A stretch of DNA of 64,000 bases from a virus, in the IMG/VR virus record IMGVR_UViG_3300020221_002917, positions 1 through 64,000 of that record. The stretch is one strand, 5' to 3'. Each line of letters begins with the position of its first letter. Positions within the stretch are counted from its first letter, which is position 1. Made by a program: the position numbers and the translations under genes. Shown piece by piece: positions 9,066 to 17,692 of the stretch. The notes beneath the pieces are model-generated. The model did not search any database and was not told the origin of the DNA. It worked only from the letters and a program-made list of their open reading frames with translations.

Positions 9066-9893
9066 ATGAAATCAATAAGACCTACAACGGCTTATATTGA
9101 TGAGTCTCGCGCTAAGGCGCTATTGGAAAAGTGGAAGCCAGTTCTGGATTACACATCCGATAACGTCAAGCCCATTGGTGATGATCACACTCGTTTGAAC
9201 ACAGCCATGCTCTTGGAAAACCAAGAAGCTTGGTGCATCAACGAGGGTAACGTCGCCGGTGGTGTAGGCTCGGTTTTCGGTGGTGCATATTCCCCCGCTG
9301 GTTTGGGTGGTCAAGGTGGTGCCTTTGGCAACGCTTCCCCCCAAGGCGATTGGTATGCAACTGGCGATGCCCGCTTGCCTAAGATCCTCATCCCTATGAT
9401 TCGTAGAACGTTCCCCGAGCTAATCACCAATGAAATTGTAGGCGTACAGCCAATGGGTGGTCCAGTAGGACTAGCCTTTGCTCTACGCTACAAGTATCTC
9501 GCCAAGCAACTGGGTAATGACGGTGTTGACGGTACTCTCACCGGTAACGGTGCTGATTCCGATCTCACCAATCCTCAAGCTCAAGCTGCTGGCAAGGAAC
9601 TTGGTTACCAGTACCTCGATACCCGTTATACGGGTACATCGAGTGCTAAGCTTTCTGGCGGCGATGGACTTGCTGCTTCCCTCTTTGACTTCAAAGGAGT
9701 CGATCAGGGTGTTGCACAAGTTCTCAAGAACTTTGAGCTGACGGGCAAAATCCCTCAGATCGAAGTTTCCTTTGAGAAAACAGCCGTAGAAGCCGGTACC
9801 CGTAGACTTGCTGCTCGCTGGTCGGTAGAACTCGAACAGGATCTTAAGAACATGAACGGTATCGATATCGATACTGAGCTCACAAACGCTTAA
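9066..9893 (+). CDS. gp23: Major capsid protein gp23, N-terminal part, ends at in-frame TAA
   Basis: 275 residues of a T4-type major capsid protein (HK97 fold). The order of features follows gp23: N-terminal helix, GGVGSVFGG/LGGQGGAFG loops, then RLPKILIPMIRRTFPELITNEIVGVQPM, a conserved gp23 block, and RRLAARWSVELEQDLKNMNG. Translation stops at TAA 9891-9893, where relatives continue with N-(I/A)-L-S-x-E. The next codons in the same frame encode the expected continuation. Strong SD, high GC and optimal codons mark this as a highly expressed gene. The stop may be a real mutation, a read-through site or an assembly error. Confidence 0.9.
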   Translation: MKSIRPTTAYIDESRAKALLEKWKPVLDYTSDNVKPIGDDHTRLNTAMLLENQEAWCINEGNVAGGVGSVFGGAYSPAGLGGQGGAFGNASPQGDWYATGDARLPKILIPMIRRTFPELITNEIVGVQPMGGPVGLAFALRYKYLAKQLGNDGVDGTLTGNGADSDLTNPQAQAAGKELGYQYLDTRYTGTSSAKLSGGDGLAASLFDFKGVDQGVAQVLKNFELTGKIPQIEVSFEKTAVEAGTRRLAARWSVELEQDLKNMNGIDIDTELTNA

Positions 9894-9926
9894 TCGTATG
9901 AGCTACAGGCCGAAATCGACCGTGAA

Positions 9927-10541
9927 ATGATTGTTCGTATGATCCAGGTTTCGCTGAACGCCGGTCATGGCACAGGCTACTCTGTCTGGTCCCCCGCTTC
10001 CGCGGATGGTCGCTGGCTGGTAGAGCGCAATCGCGACTTCTATCAGAGGCTGATCATCGAGGCCAACAGAATTGCTGTTCGTAATCGTCGTGGTGCTGCC
10101 AACTTTATCGTTGCAACACCTCGCGTTTGCGCAATCCTCGAGATGCTTCCCGAGTTTCAATGGGTACCAGTCCAAGGCAATGTCAACACTCAACCTGTTG
10201 GCGTAGCTAAGGTTGGTAACCTAGGTGGTCGTTTCAACGTATACCGTGATACACGTACAGAAGCCCAATTTGAGGGCGGAATACGTAATGCGCGTGTAGA
10301 GTATGCCCTATTGGGCTACAAGGGACCAGAGTTTTATGACACTGGTATCATCTACTGCCCATACATCCCGGTTATGGTACAACGTACAATTGGCCCCAAT
10401 GACTTCAGCCCCCGTGTTGGTCTCTTGACCCGCTACGGTGTTGTTGACAACATCTTTGGCGCTAACCTGTACTACCACACCATTCTGTTGAGCGGTCTCG
10501 GAACAGCGTTCACGCCTGGCACACAGTCTGTGTACTTCTAA
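9927..10541 (+). CDS. gp23: Major capsid protein gp23, C-terminal part (same frame)
   Basis: This frame is identical to the upstream gp23 ORF (the ATGs are 861 nt apart), and is open from 9894, right after the TAA. Residues encoded from 9894 (SYELQAEIDREM...) align with the gp23 region after the conserved NILS-type motif. The rest (FIVATPRVCAILEMLPEF, VYRDTRTEAQF, YCPYIPVMVQRT, SPRVGLLTRYG) is typical gp23 P-domain and C-terminus. The ATG at 9927 has no ribosome binding site, so independent translation seems weak. Joined, both parts give about 490 residues, close to T4 gp23 (521). Confidence 0.88.
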   Translation: MIVRMIQVSLNAGHGTGYSVWSPASADGRWLVERNRDFYQRLIIEANRIAVRNRRGAANFIVATPRVCAILEMLPEFQWVPVQGNVNTQPVGVAKVGNLGGRFNVYRDTRTEAQFEGGIRNARVEYALLGYKGPEFYDTGIIYCPYIPVMVQRTIGPNDFSPRVGLLTRYGVVDNIFGANLYYHTILLSGLGTAFTPGTQSVYF

Positions 10542-10587
10542 TCCGAATCTCGGTAGACGAAAAAAAATTTCCAGTATGTCCTGGTTT

Positions 10588-10617
10588 AAAAGAGGCCCGA
10601 AAGGGCCTCTTTTTTTT
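10588..10617 (+). terminator. Rho-independent terminator after gp23
   Basis: An 8-bp GC-rich stem AGAGGCCC/GGGCCTCT with a GAAA tetraloop (10591-10610), preceded by A residues and followed by seven T. It ends the head operon. Confidence 0.95.
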
Positions 10618-10690
10618 ATTTCCAATAATTATATTAAACATAAAAATAAATGTTGATTATGCGTTTTTACAAATTAGTATATATATCATA

Positions 10691-11473
10691 GTGAAAGAAA
10701 TATATTTTATCAATGGCATGCCTCGTTCAGGAAGTACGTTGCTTTGCAATATTTTAGCACAAAACCCTGATTTTCATGTTACCCCCACTAGTGGGTTAAG
10801 TGAATTAGTACGGGGTGTTCATCAATTCTGGAAACAAAACCCGGTTATTAAAGCATCGGAAACTTCCGAAAAGCAGTTACAGATTATTAAAGATCTATTT
10901 CAGAGTTACCATTCTGATACAGACAGGCCTATAGTATTTAATAAAAGCAGAGGGTGGAGTACTTTGATTGAATTAATAGAGAATGCCTTTGGTTATCCTA
11001 TTAAAATTTTAACCACCACCCGCAAAATTACCTGTATTCTTTCTTCTTTGGAAAAACTATACCGTAAAGAAATTAAACTCATCAACAGTCCTATGGAAAC
11101 GGGGCCAAATTTAGGCACGTTAGAAGGTCGTATTAACACCTGGACCAGTCAAGAGGGATTGGTGGGCGGTACATTTAATACCATCCGAGATGCGGTCATG
11201 AGAGGGCACCGGGATAAATTTTATTTTGTAGATTTTGATGAATTGACTCAAACTCCCAAACGTATCATACAAGGAATATACAAATTTTTAGATAAAAATT
11301 ATTATGAACATAATTTTAACAATATACAACAATACACAAAAGAAAATGATGCCGAACACGGGTTTACTGATCTTCATACTATCCGTCCAGAAATAAAGCC
11401 TGTAAAAGATGATAGTAAAGAAATATTAGGTCACTTACACGATCAGTTTGCAAATTTCCACTTTAATTTTTGA
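10691..11473 (+). CDS. Sulfotransferase (PAPS-dependent family)
   Basis: A 260-residue protein starting with GTG. The N-terminal motif INGMPRSGSTLL (residues 7-18) is the 5'-phosphosulfate-binding P-loop-like element of sulfotransferases. A later Arg/Ser region (FNKSRGW, about 78-84, and TTTRKITCILSS, about 117-128) fits the 3'-phosphate-binding site. The family transfers sulfate from PAPS to sugars, peptides or small molecules. It sits directly after the capsid terminator in a small AT-rich cassette with a GT9-like gene, so modification of a virion or envelope glycan is a reasonable inference; the substrate is unknown. Confidence 0.8.
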   Translation: MKEIYFINGMPRSGSTLLCNILAQNPDFHVTPTSGLSELVRGVHQFWKQNPVIKASETSEKQLQIIKDLFQSYHSDTDRPIVFNKSRGWSTLIELIENAFGYPIKILTTTRKITCILSSLEKLYRKEIKLINSPMETGPNLGTLEGRINTWTSQEGLVGGTFNTIRDAVMRGHRDKFYFVDFDELTQTPKRIIQGIYKFLDKNYYEHNFNNIQQYTKENDAEHGFTDLHTIRPEIKPVKDDSKEILGHLHDQFANFHFNF

Positions 11474-11494
11474 TTAAAGATAGTATATATTATT

Positions 11495-11743
11495 ATGAGT
11501 AAAAGAACTAAAGTAGAAGTATTATTTGACAGTGTTTATGCTATAAATCAAGCTTTGCAAAAAGAGGATAATCTTGGTAGAAGGGTTCTTCAAGCAAACG
11601 TAGATCATATTAAACAGTGCTTAGAGAAAGAAGAGTATACCAGTGTGTTGACTGAAGAGCAAACAACCACTCTTAATACTGCAGTTTCTAGTGCCAAAGA
11701 CAGGATTAACTCCCTCCCTGCACCAGAAAAAGATGATGTATAG
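11495..11743 (+). CDS. Small helical protein of unknown function (82 aa)
   Basis: Begins MSKRTKVEVLFDSVYAINQA, is rich in Glu/Gln/Ala/Leu, and is predicted helical with possible coiled-coil character. It follows the sulfotransferase by 21 nt and its stop overlaps the start of the GT9-like gene, so the three form one transcription unit. The unit lies between the gp23 terminator and a gp23 relic, so it may have entered as a block. No function is assigned. Confidence 0.6.
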   Translation: MSKRTKVEVLFDSVYAINQALQKEDNLGRRVLQANVDHIKQCLEKEEYTSVLTEEQTTTLNTAVSSAKDRINSLPAPEKDDV

Positions 11744-12638
11744 TATATTTCATATTGAAGGCGGAATAGGTAAGAATATTGTGGCCACAAATGTGGTCCG
11801 CAATATCAAGAAAACATTTCCAGATAGAAAATTAATTGTAGTATCTCCTTACCCAGAAGTTTTTCTTCATAATCCCCATATTTACCGGGTGTATAAAACC
11901 GGGATGTGTCCATATTTTTATGAAGATTTTATTCATGACAAAGATAGTTTAGTATTCAAACATGAACCATACAACAGTAATGATGTTATTAACAGAAAAT
12001 GTAGTCTGGCTCAAGCATGGTGCAACAGTTTGGATTTAGAATTTGATAAGAATAGTCCTGAACTTTATTTTAATAATATTGAAAAGCAAAACAGTCAAGT
12101 TATTTTTAATACTGTAAATAATAACAAACCGGTAATTGCCATTCAAATTAATGGTGGAATAGGAGACAAGAAGAACCATATTAATTTTAATTGGTTTAGA
12201 GATTTGCCCCCTATGTATGCTCAAGAACTGGTGAACAAATATTCTGAAAAATTTAATTTTGTACAGATTAAGAACCCTGGTCAAATTGCCTTGGAAAATG
12301 TACAACAAGTTGATTTGTCTTTAAGAGAGATATTGTTGTTGTTGTCTCAGTGCAAAGGAGCTGTTGGCATTGATTCCTTTGTCCAACATGCTATGGCAGC
12401 TTATGGTAAGAAAAGCCTGGTATTCTGGATTGGTAATAGTTCAGTTGTATATGGTTATGAATTGCATTCCAACCTCAAAGCAAATGTACCCTGTTCAGAT
12501 AACATTGAAAGTTATCTGGATCCTTACCCTTTGCTTACCCAAGGTCATCAGTGTCCGGCAGACTATAAGATGGTAAATCTATTTAATAATTCTGAAATAA
12601 TTACTCAGTTTGAACAATTAAATATATTAAATATATAA
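11736..12638 (+). CDS. GT9/heptosyltransferase-like glycosyltransferase
   Basis: The frame is open from 11691, but the natural start is one of two adjacent ATGs at 11733/11736 (MYSIFHIEGGIGKNIVATN). The layout resembles GT-B heptosyltransferases (GT9): a glycine-rich N-terminal GGIGKNI, VSPYPEVF, then a second Rossmann-like half with KPVIAIQINGG, a D-L-S-L-R-E-I-L-L-L-L segment and CKGAVGIDSFVQHAMAAYGKKSLVFWIG, which matches the acceptor/donor region D-S-x-x-x-H-x-A-A-A. GT9 enzymes add heptose or related sugars to LPS core. It overlaps the upstream small gene by 8 nt. The donor sugar cannot be stated. Confidence 0.7.
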   Translation: MYSIFHIEGGIGKNIVATNVVRNIKKTFPDRKLIVVSPYPEVFLHNPHIYRVYKTGMCPYFYEDFIHDKDSLVFKHEPYNSNDVINRKCSLAQAWCNSLDLEFDKNSPELYFNNIEKQNSQVIFNTVNNNKPVIAIQINGGIGDKKNHINFNWFRDLPPMYAQELVNKYSEKFNFVQIKNPGQIALENVQQVDLSLREILLLLSQCKGAVGIDSFVQHAMAAYGKKSLVFWIGNSSVVYGYELHSNLKANVPCSDNIESYLDPYPLLTQGHQCPADYKMVNLFNNSEIITQFEQLNILNI

Positions 12639-12644
12639 TAATTC

Positions 12645-12673
12645 ACCGGTATCATCTATTGCCCGTACATCCT
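12645..12673 (+). pseudogene. 29-bp relic of a gp23 gene
   Basis: 26 of 29 bases match gp23 positions 10340-10368 (encoding TGIIYCPYI). The three differences all fall at third codon positions and are silent. This suggests a remnant of a diverged functional gp23 copy rather than chance similarity. No other gp23 similarity is visible around it. Confidence 0.7.
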
Positions 12674-12698
12674 TACCTCTTTATATTTAATATATTCA

Positions 12699-12706
12699 TA
12701 TAAATA
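12699..12706 (+). promoter_or_regulatory. Consensus late promoter box (TATAAATA) without a following gene
   Basis: A perfect T4 late box inside the non-coding stretch. The next 240 bases on this strand hold hairpins and end in a terminator, with no ORF. Confidence 0.5.
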
Positions 12707-12943
12707 TAATTGCATCTAGGGAGAAGCCTATAGGCCTATTTCTAGGTGGCTACATAGAGAAGTATGTAGAAATATCACTATTAGTACTAGAGTAAATAGT
12801 TGATATTGTCTAGTGCCTTCGGGTCAGACCCGGGGTCATGCTTGCTCTCGGGTGTTAAATTCTCCCCAGTGTAGCAGATTTTTAAGCGAAAGCTTTAAAG
12901 TCATGCAGGCTCTGAGGCGCAAGCCTCAGGGCTTGTATTTTTT
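12707..12943 (+). ncRNA. Candidate structured non-coding RNA
   Basis: About 237 nt between a perfect late box and a terminator, without an ORF. Visible stems in order are: 12713-12719 with 12742-12748; TACATA/TATGTA (12751-12768); AATATCA/TGATATT (12771-12807); an 8-bp CTTCGGGT/ACCCGGGG stem with a CAG loop (12817-12835); TTTAAGC/GCTTTAAA with a GAAA tetraloop (12881-12899); and the terminator stem with a GCAA tetraloop. It matches no RNA family I recognise, and group I intron core motifs were not found. It could also be only a complex 3' untranslated region of the GT9-like gene. Confidence 0.45.
12909..12943 (+). terminator. Terminator at end of the structured non-coding stretch
   Basis: A fully paired 10-bp stem (12909-12918 with 12923-12932, one G-U) closed by a GCAA tetraloop and followed by TTGTATTTTTT. 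It ends plus-strand transcription before the convergent fibre gene. Confidence 0.85.
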
Positions 12944-12946
12944 ATA

Positions 12947-14056
12947 TTAATTTAAGAAATATAAACGAACATAACCATCACCACCGTTACCACCGTTACC
13001 ACTTGAAAAAGTAGTTGATGCTGTACCACAGGCTCCCCCACCGCCACCTCCTCCACCAGGCTGTGCACCTGTACCCCCATTACCCCCGTTAATAGCAGTA
13101 TTAGATGCACTTCCTCCACCACCACCTCCACCTCCTAACAACATCATGGAAGGTTGCGAGACTGCAGAAGCATTATTAGCATTTCCCCCTGACCCTGTAC
13201 CGCCTGTGGCACGAGAAACATGAGTTCCGGCTATAGCAAAACCTCCTATACCACCTGCTCCGCCTGAACTTCTAGTTGCAAACCCAGGACCTGTAGTGAC
13301 TCCACCTCCTCCTGCCCCTCCTGCAGCTCCAATAGCAGAATTAAAAGCATCATCGGCACCGGATGAACCAGTAGAACCTGCAATACCATTTGAGCTAGCT
13401 CCTACAGTACCAGGAAAACCAGCAGTATTTGTAGTATTGCCACCACCGGCACCTCCAGCTTGTGAATCTGAACTTGTACCTCCGCCTCTACCTGCATTAC
13501 CACCTGCAGCAAATGCAATGGTAACAGCATTAACTGTTACAGAAGAGGAACCTCCGGATGAACCATCACTACCATTTGCACTAGAAGAGACTCCGGTTGC
13601 ACCAGAACCGCCAGTCCCTACTACAACTGTTGCGTTAAGACTACCAAGAATAGATATAGGGTAAGTGATATCAATATAACCTCCTCCGCCTCCTCCACCT
13701 CCTCCAATAGATGCAGTACTACCTAATGATCTTCTACCTGACCCGCCGCCTCCGCCTCCGCCGAATGCTTGAATCTTTAAAAATCTAAAATTAGATGGTA
13801 ATGGAATATTATAGGTACCAGGGGTATTAAGGTTTCTAGAAGAGACCTGTATAAAGTTAGTAGTTTGTGTAAAATTGGTAGCAGTAATACCTTCCGTAAT
13901 TGATGTACCACTAAATGCACTAACACTTGTATATGCATTATTCCAACTACTGCTACTCGATCTTACTAAATTGTATGTATCATTCCAGTTTTGATCAAAC
14001 TCAAAATTGGTCAATGTAACTGATACAGGAAAGAACAATGTAGAGAAATTACTCAT
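12947..14056 (-). CDS. Glycine-rich tail adhesin
   Basis: A 369-residue protein. Residues 20-55 contain two copies of the tryptophan module (NWNDTYNLV..., SWNNAYTSVSAFSG). From about residue 95 to the end it is a glycine-rich domain with six or more runs of 6-9 Gly separated by short hydrophobic or Asn/Thr segments, a pattern known from T-even gp38-type adhesins and other phage receptor-binding tips that form polyglycine-II sandwiches. It ends with YVRLYFLN. Its ATG overlaps the end of the upstream 17-residue-repeat gene. Most likely the distal receptor-binding tip of a fibre encoded by this operon; direct function is inferred. Confidence 0.7.
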   Translation of the reverse strand: MSNFSTLFFPVSVTLTNFEFDQNWNDTYNLVRSSSSSWNNAYTSVSAFSGTSITEGITATNFTQTTNFIQVSSRNLNTPGTYNIPLPSNFRFLKIQAFGGGGGGGSGRRSLGSTASIGGGGGGGGGYIDITYPISILGSLNATVVVGTGGSGATGVSSSANGSDGSSGGSSSVTVNAVTIAFAAGGNAGRGGGTSSDSQAGGAGGGNTTNTAGFPGTVGASSNGIAGSTGSSGADDAFNSAIGAAGGAGGGGVTTGPGFATRSSGGAGGIGGFAIAGTHVSRATGGTGSGGNANNASAVSQPSMMLLGGGGGGGGSASNTAINGGNGGTGAQPGGGGGGGGACGTASTTFSSGNGGNGGDGYVRLYFLN

Positions 14057-17000
14057 TAGTCAACTCTCCACTCTATTGGATGGCCTACATACGTGAGAGC
14101 GAAGGTAACTCCAGCCCTATCACATACTAAATCTTCGGCCAAACCTTGAATCATCATGCTATTTCTATTTAATATTAGATTATTGGTGTTCCACCCAGAA
14201 TTTAACGTTAAAAGCCTATCTGAGAAGTGTATAACTGTGCCTATCTGCGGATTTAGAGGTAATGTTGCTATAACTGCACTAGAAGTGGTGTCTACAAGGT
14301 AATGATGGTATGGTTCAGCATCAAAGTTAACTGTTTTTAGCTCTCTATTACCAGACCAATTAGTACTATCGGCATACCTAGATGCACTTAAGTAATCTGT
14401 TACAGTTAAGTTACCATATAATATACTGTTACCGGTTAACGGGGTAGACAAAGAACCGATTACTAATTGATTAGATTGAGTGGCAACAGCACCAGTACCG
14501 AATACTACTACCCCACTTAAGCTGTTTGTGGCCACATTAGCATTATTGCCAATGATGGTATTGTTGGAGCCAATGGTGTTAGTGCATCCTGCAAGTCTAC
14601 CCAAGAAATTGTTGTTACAACCTGTGCAGTTGCTAAAGCCAGCCTGGAATCCCAAGAAATTGTTGTGATTGCCTGTGCAGTTGCTAAAGCCAGCCTCTTG
14701 TCCCAAGAAATTGTTGTAACTGCCTGTGGTGTTGCTAAGACCAGCATTTAATCCAAAGAAATTGTTGCGACTGCCTGTGCAGTTAAAACGGCCAGCTTGG
14801 TATCCCAAGAAATTGTTGTGATTGCCTATGGTGTTGCAAAAGCCAGCTTCTCTCCCAAAGAAATTGTTGTTATTGCCTGTGGTGTTGTAAAACCCAGAAA
14901 ATTTTCCTAAAAATATATTGTGTATAGCGGCGCCATATGAATTATCGGTGGTGCTATTGTAACCGGCTTTTTCACCAATGAATATGTTGTGTTGGGTGGC
15001 ATAGTGATAATTGGTATTGTAGGTATGGGCTTTTAATTTGAATCCAGCCCGGTAACCAATGGCCACGTTATTGTTAACAAAAACATTAGTTGGTGTATAG
15101 CTAGAATCATATTCACCTCTGCCAGCTTCTTGGCCTATGAATACATTGCGGCTGGCTGCACCATACCTGCCTATGTTATAACCAGCAGCTAATCCAAAGA
15201 AATTGTTGTTACCGCCTGTGCAGTTGAAACGGCCAGCTCCATATCCCAAGAAATTGTTGTTACCGCCTGTGGTGTTGCAACGGCCAGCACTATATCCAAA
15301 GAAATTGTTGAAACTGCCTGTGCAGTTGAAACGGCCAGCATTTGGTCCAATGAAATTGTTGCTATTGCCTGTGCAGTTGCAAAGGCCAGCATTTAATCCC
15401 AAGAAATTGTTGTTACTGCCTGTGCAGTTGCCATAGCCAGCCTCTTGTCCCAAGAAATTGTTGCAACTGCCTATGGTGTTGTTACGGCCAGCATTAAATC
15501 CTAAGAAATTGTTGCTACAGCCTGTGGTGTTGCAACGGCCAGCATTGTATCCCAAGAAATTGTTGCGACTGCCTGTGGTGTTGCAACGGCCAGCATTTAA
15601 TCCCAAGAAATTGTTGTTACTGCCTGTGCAGTTGCAACGGCCAGCTTCTCTCCCAATGAAATTGTTGAAACTGCCTGAGGTGTTGTTACGACCAGCATTA
15701 TTTCCTAAGAAATTGTTATAACCGCCGGTGGTCAATGCATTGCCTGCACTCAATCCAAATGCAAAATTATGATTGCCTGTGGCATTATCATTTCCTGTAG
15801 TACTATTGCCAATGAAGACGTTGGGACCGGCATTGGTACCTCTCAAAGTTCTTATGGAAATATCAGCACTGGAAAGTATGATTTGATTAGATTGAGTGGC
15901 AACAGCACCAGTACCCAAAACTATAACACCAGACAGTGTACCAGTGCTAACATTGGCAAATGAGCCAACTATAATGTTGTTTGTACCAGACACGCTGGCC
16001 ACGCCAGCACTTAACCCAATTATAGTGTTATTGAAACCTACTTTATCATTAAATCCTGCAGCATTACCAACAAAAATATTATTATTACCACTTAAATGAC
16101 AGAAACCAGTAGCTCCTCCTAAGAATAAATTGAAGCAACCAGTTTCATTATTGAAACCAGCAACCGGTCCTAAAGCAATGTTGCCACAACCAGTGGTGTT
16201 GTTATAAAGTCCAAAGCTCCCTAAAACTTGGTTAGCGCACCCAGTGGTGTTGCGACGACCAGCATTACGTCCCAAGAAATTGTTGTAACTGCCTGTGGTG
16301 TTGTTACGGCCAGCATTAAATCCTAAGAAATTGTTGTCATTGCCTGTGCAGTTGCAATAGCCAGCCTGGAATCCCAAGAAATTGTTGCCACTGCCTGTGG
16401 TGTTGCAAAAGCCAGCATTTGGTCCCAAGAAATTGTTGAAACTGCCTGTGCAGTTGCAACGGCCAGCATTATTTCCCAAGAAATTGTTAAAATTGCCTGT
16501 GGTGTTAACTCTACCTGCACAACTGCCAATAAATACATTACTGGTCCCCGACGTTAATGCATTGCCTGCACTCAATCCAAATGCAAAATTATGATTGCCT
16601 GTGGCATTATCATTTCCGGTGGTATTATTGCCAATGAAGACGTTGGGTCCCGCAGCAGTACCTCTTAAGGTTCTTATGGAAATATCAGCACTGGAAAGTA
16701 TGATTTGATTGGTTTGAGTGGCAATAGCCCCAGTACCCAAAACTATAACACCACTTAAGCTGTTTGTGGCCACATTAGCATTATTGCCAATGATGGTATT
16801 GTTGGAGCCAATGGTGTTAGTGAATCCTGCAAGTCTACCAAAGAAATTGTTGAAACGGCCTGTGGTGTTGCAACGGCCAGCTTGGTATCCCAAGAAATTG
16901 TTGTAACGGCCTGTGATGTTGCAAAAACCAGCTCCATATCCAATGAAATTGTTGAAAGTGCCTGTGGTGTTGCTACGGCCAGCTTCTCTCCCAAAGAAAT

Positions 17001-17691
17001 TGTTGTCATTGCCTGTGCAGTTGCAACGGCCAGCTTGGTACCCCAAGAAATTGTTGCTACCGCCGATGGTCAATGCATTGCCTGCACTTAACCCAAATGC
17101 AAAATTATGATTGCCTTCGGCATTATCATTTCCTGTAGTACTATTGCCAATGAAGACGTTAGTTTGATTATTGGTTCTTATTAAAGTGCGATTAATGTAA
17201 AACAAGTCTCTTGCGCTTAATGAATCCATTATGGTAGCAGATAACATTAATACATTGTTAGTGGAAAGATAATTTGTTACAGTGGGTATTATCTCTGCAG
17301 ATTCCTCCCAAGAAGCACTATTTGCTTTTACGGTAGTATATGCGCTGCTCCATTCCTGGCTATTACCCTCAACCGCGGTTATACTGCCTATGGTTACAAG
17401 GTCACCATTATCTAAAAACTCTACTATAGGAAAACCAGTAACATCTCTAAGTTGAAATAAAGCACCGGAAACAGCATCTGTTACAGTAAAAAGAGTACCC
17501 AGTCTACCTTCAACGGCAAATTTCTCCATTGAAGAGACTTTACTGGTAATTGTTAGTCCACCGCCTGCTGTATAAACAATACGTGCAGAACTAGAAAGCG
17601 AAGGCAAATTAGAACTACCAGTTGGATCATTACTAAAAGAAATTAAACCAGAATTAGGCGCTATTAATGTGTTAAATGTAGGGTTTGCCAT
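14056..17691 (-). CDS. Long fibre of 17-residue beta-roll repeats
   Basis: A 1211-residue protein. After an N-terminal region (about 1-170) with one tryptophan module, it consists mostly of dozens of 17-residue units of the form NNFLGxxAGxxNTTGxx, many with Cys at position 11 or 13. These resemble left-handed beta-roll repeats of trimeric adhesins and phage fibres. Three super-blocks each open with a VFIGNxTTGND...FAFGLSAGNALT segment and two or three close with NNTIIG...VIVLGTGAVATQ...QIILSSADISIRTLRG. The C-terminal about 110 residues (after SLSTPLTGNSILYG) form a separate cap-like domain. Likely the shaft of a tail fibre. Confidence 0.75.
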   Translation of the reverse strand: MANPTFNTLIAPNSGLISFSNDPTGSSNLPSLSSSARIVYTAGGGLTITSKVSSMEKFAVEGRLGTLFTVTDAVSGALFQLRDVTGFPIVEFLDNGDLVTIGSITAVEGNSQEWSSAYTTVKANSASWEESAEIIPTVTNYLSTNNVLMLSATIMDSLSARDLFYINRTLIRTNNQTNVFIGNSTTGNDNAEGNHNFAFGLSAGNALTIGGSNNFLGYQAGRCNCTGNDNNFFGREAGRSNTTGTFNNFIGYGAGFCNITGRYNNFLGYQAGRCNTTGRFNNFFGRLAGFTNTIGSNNTIIGNNANVATNSLSGVIVLGTGAIATQTNQIILSSADISIRTLRGTAAGPNVFIGNNTTGNDNATGNHNFAFGLSAGNALTSGTSNVFIGSCAGRVNTTGNFNNFLGNNAGRCNCTGSFNNFLGPNAGFCNTTGSGNNFLGFQAGYCNCTGNDNNFLGFNAGRNNTTGSYNNFLGRNAGRRNTTGCANQVLGSFGLYNNTTGCGNIALGPVAGFNNETGCFNLFLGGATGFCHLSGNNNIFVGNAAGFNDKVGFNNTIIGLSAGVASVSGTNNIIVGSFANVSTGTLSGVIVLGTGAVATQSNQIILSSADISIRTLRGTNAGPNVFIGNSTTGNDNATGNHNFAFGLSAGNALTTGGYNNFLGNNAGRNNTSGSFNNFIGREAGRCNCTGSNNNFLGLNAGRCNTTGSRNNFLGYNAGRCNTTGCSNNFLGFNAGRNNTIGSCNNFLGQEAGYGNCTGSNNNFLGLNAGLCNCTGNSNNFIGPNAGRFNCTGSFNNFFGYSAGRCNTTGGNNNFLGYGAGRFNCTGGNNNFFGLAAGYNIGRYGAASRNVFIGQEAGRGEYDSSYTPTNVFVNNNVAIGYRAGFKLKAHTYNTNYHYATQHNIFIGEKAGYNSTTDNSYGAAIHNIFLGKFSGFYNTTGNNNNFFGREAGFCNTIGNHNNFLGYQAGRFNCTGSRNNFFGLNAGLSNTTGSYNNFLGQEAGFSNCTGNHNNFLGFQAGFSNCTGCNNNFLGRLAGCTNTIGSNNTIIGNNANVATNSLSGVVVFGTGAVATQSNQLVIGSLSTPLTGNSILYGNLTVTDYLSASRYADSTNWSGNRELKTVNFDAEPYHHYLVDTTSSAVIATLPLNPQIGTVIHFSDRLLTLNSGWNTNNLILNRNSMMIQGLAEDLVCDRAGVTFALTYVGHPIEWRVD
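14545..17110 (-). repeat. 51-bp coding repeats
   Basis: The DNA of the 17-residue units, 51 bp each, repeated several dozen times in blocks (about 14.55-14.9, 15.2-15.7, 16.1-16.5 and 16.8-17.1 kb). Units differ mainly at a few variable codons. The repeats create long spurious ORFs on the other strand. Confidence 0.85.
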
Positions 17692-17692
17692 A

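Noticed and set aside
9891-9893. Genome-wide TAA reassignment
   Set aside because: Many genes end in TAA exactly before the next start (for example 8115-8117 before gp22), so TAA acts as a stop.
9066-10541. Frameshift, intron or T4 gene-60-like bypass in gp23
   Set aside because: Both halves are in the same frame with no extra bases, and a matching landing codon downstream would give the wrong frame.
12674-12943. Group I intron or tRNA in the non-coding stretch
   Set aside because: The conserved P7/core segments of group I introns and a cloverleaf with a TTC loop were not found on either strand.
13296-17110. Long plus-strand ORFs rich in Pro, Leu, Lys and Ala opposite the fibre genes
   Set aside because: They are the antisense of glycine-rich and 17-residue repeats; periodic codons keep stops away. 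No ribosome sites and implausible protein composition.
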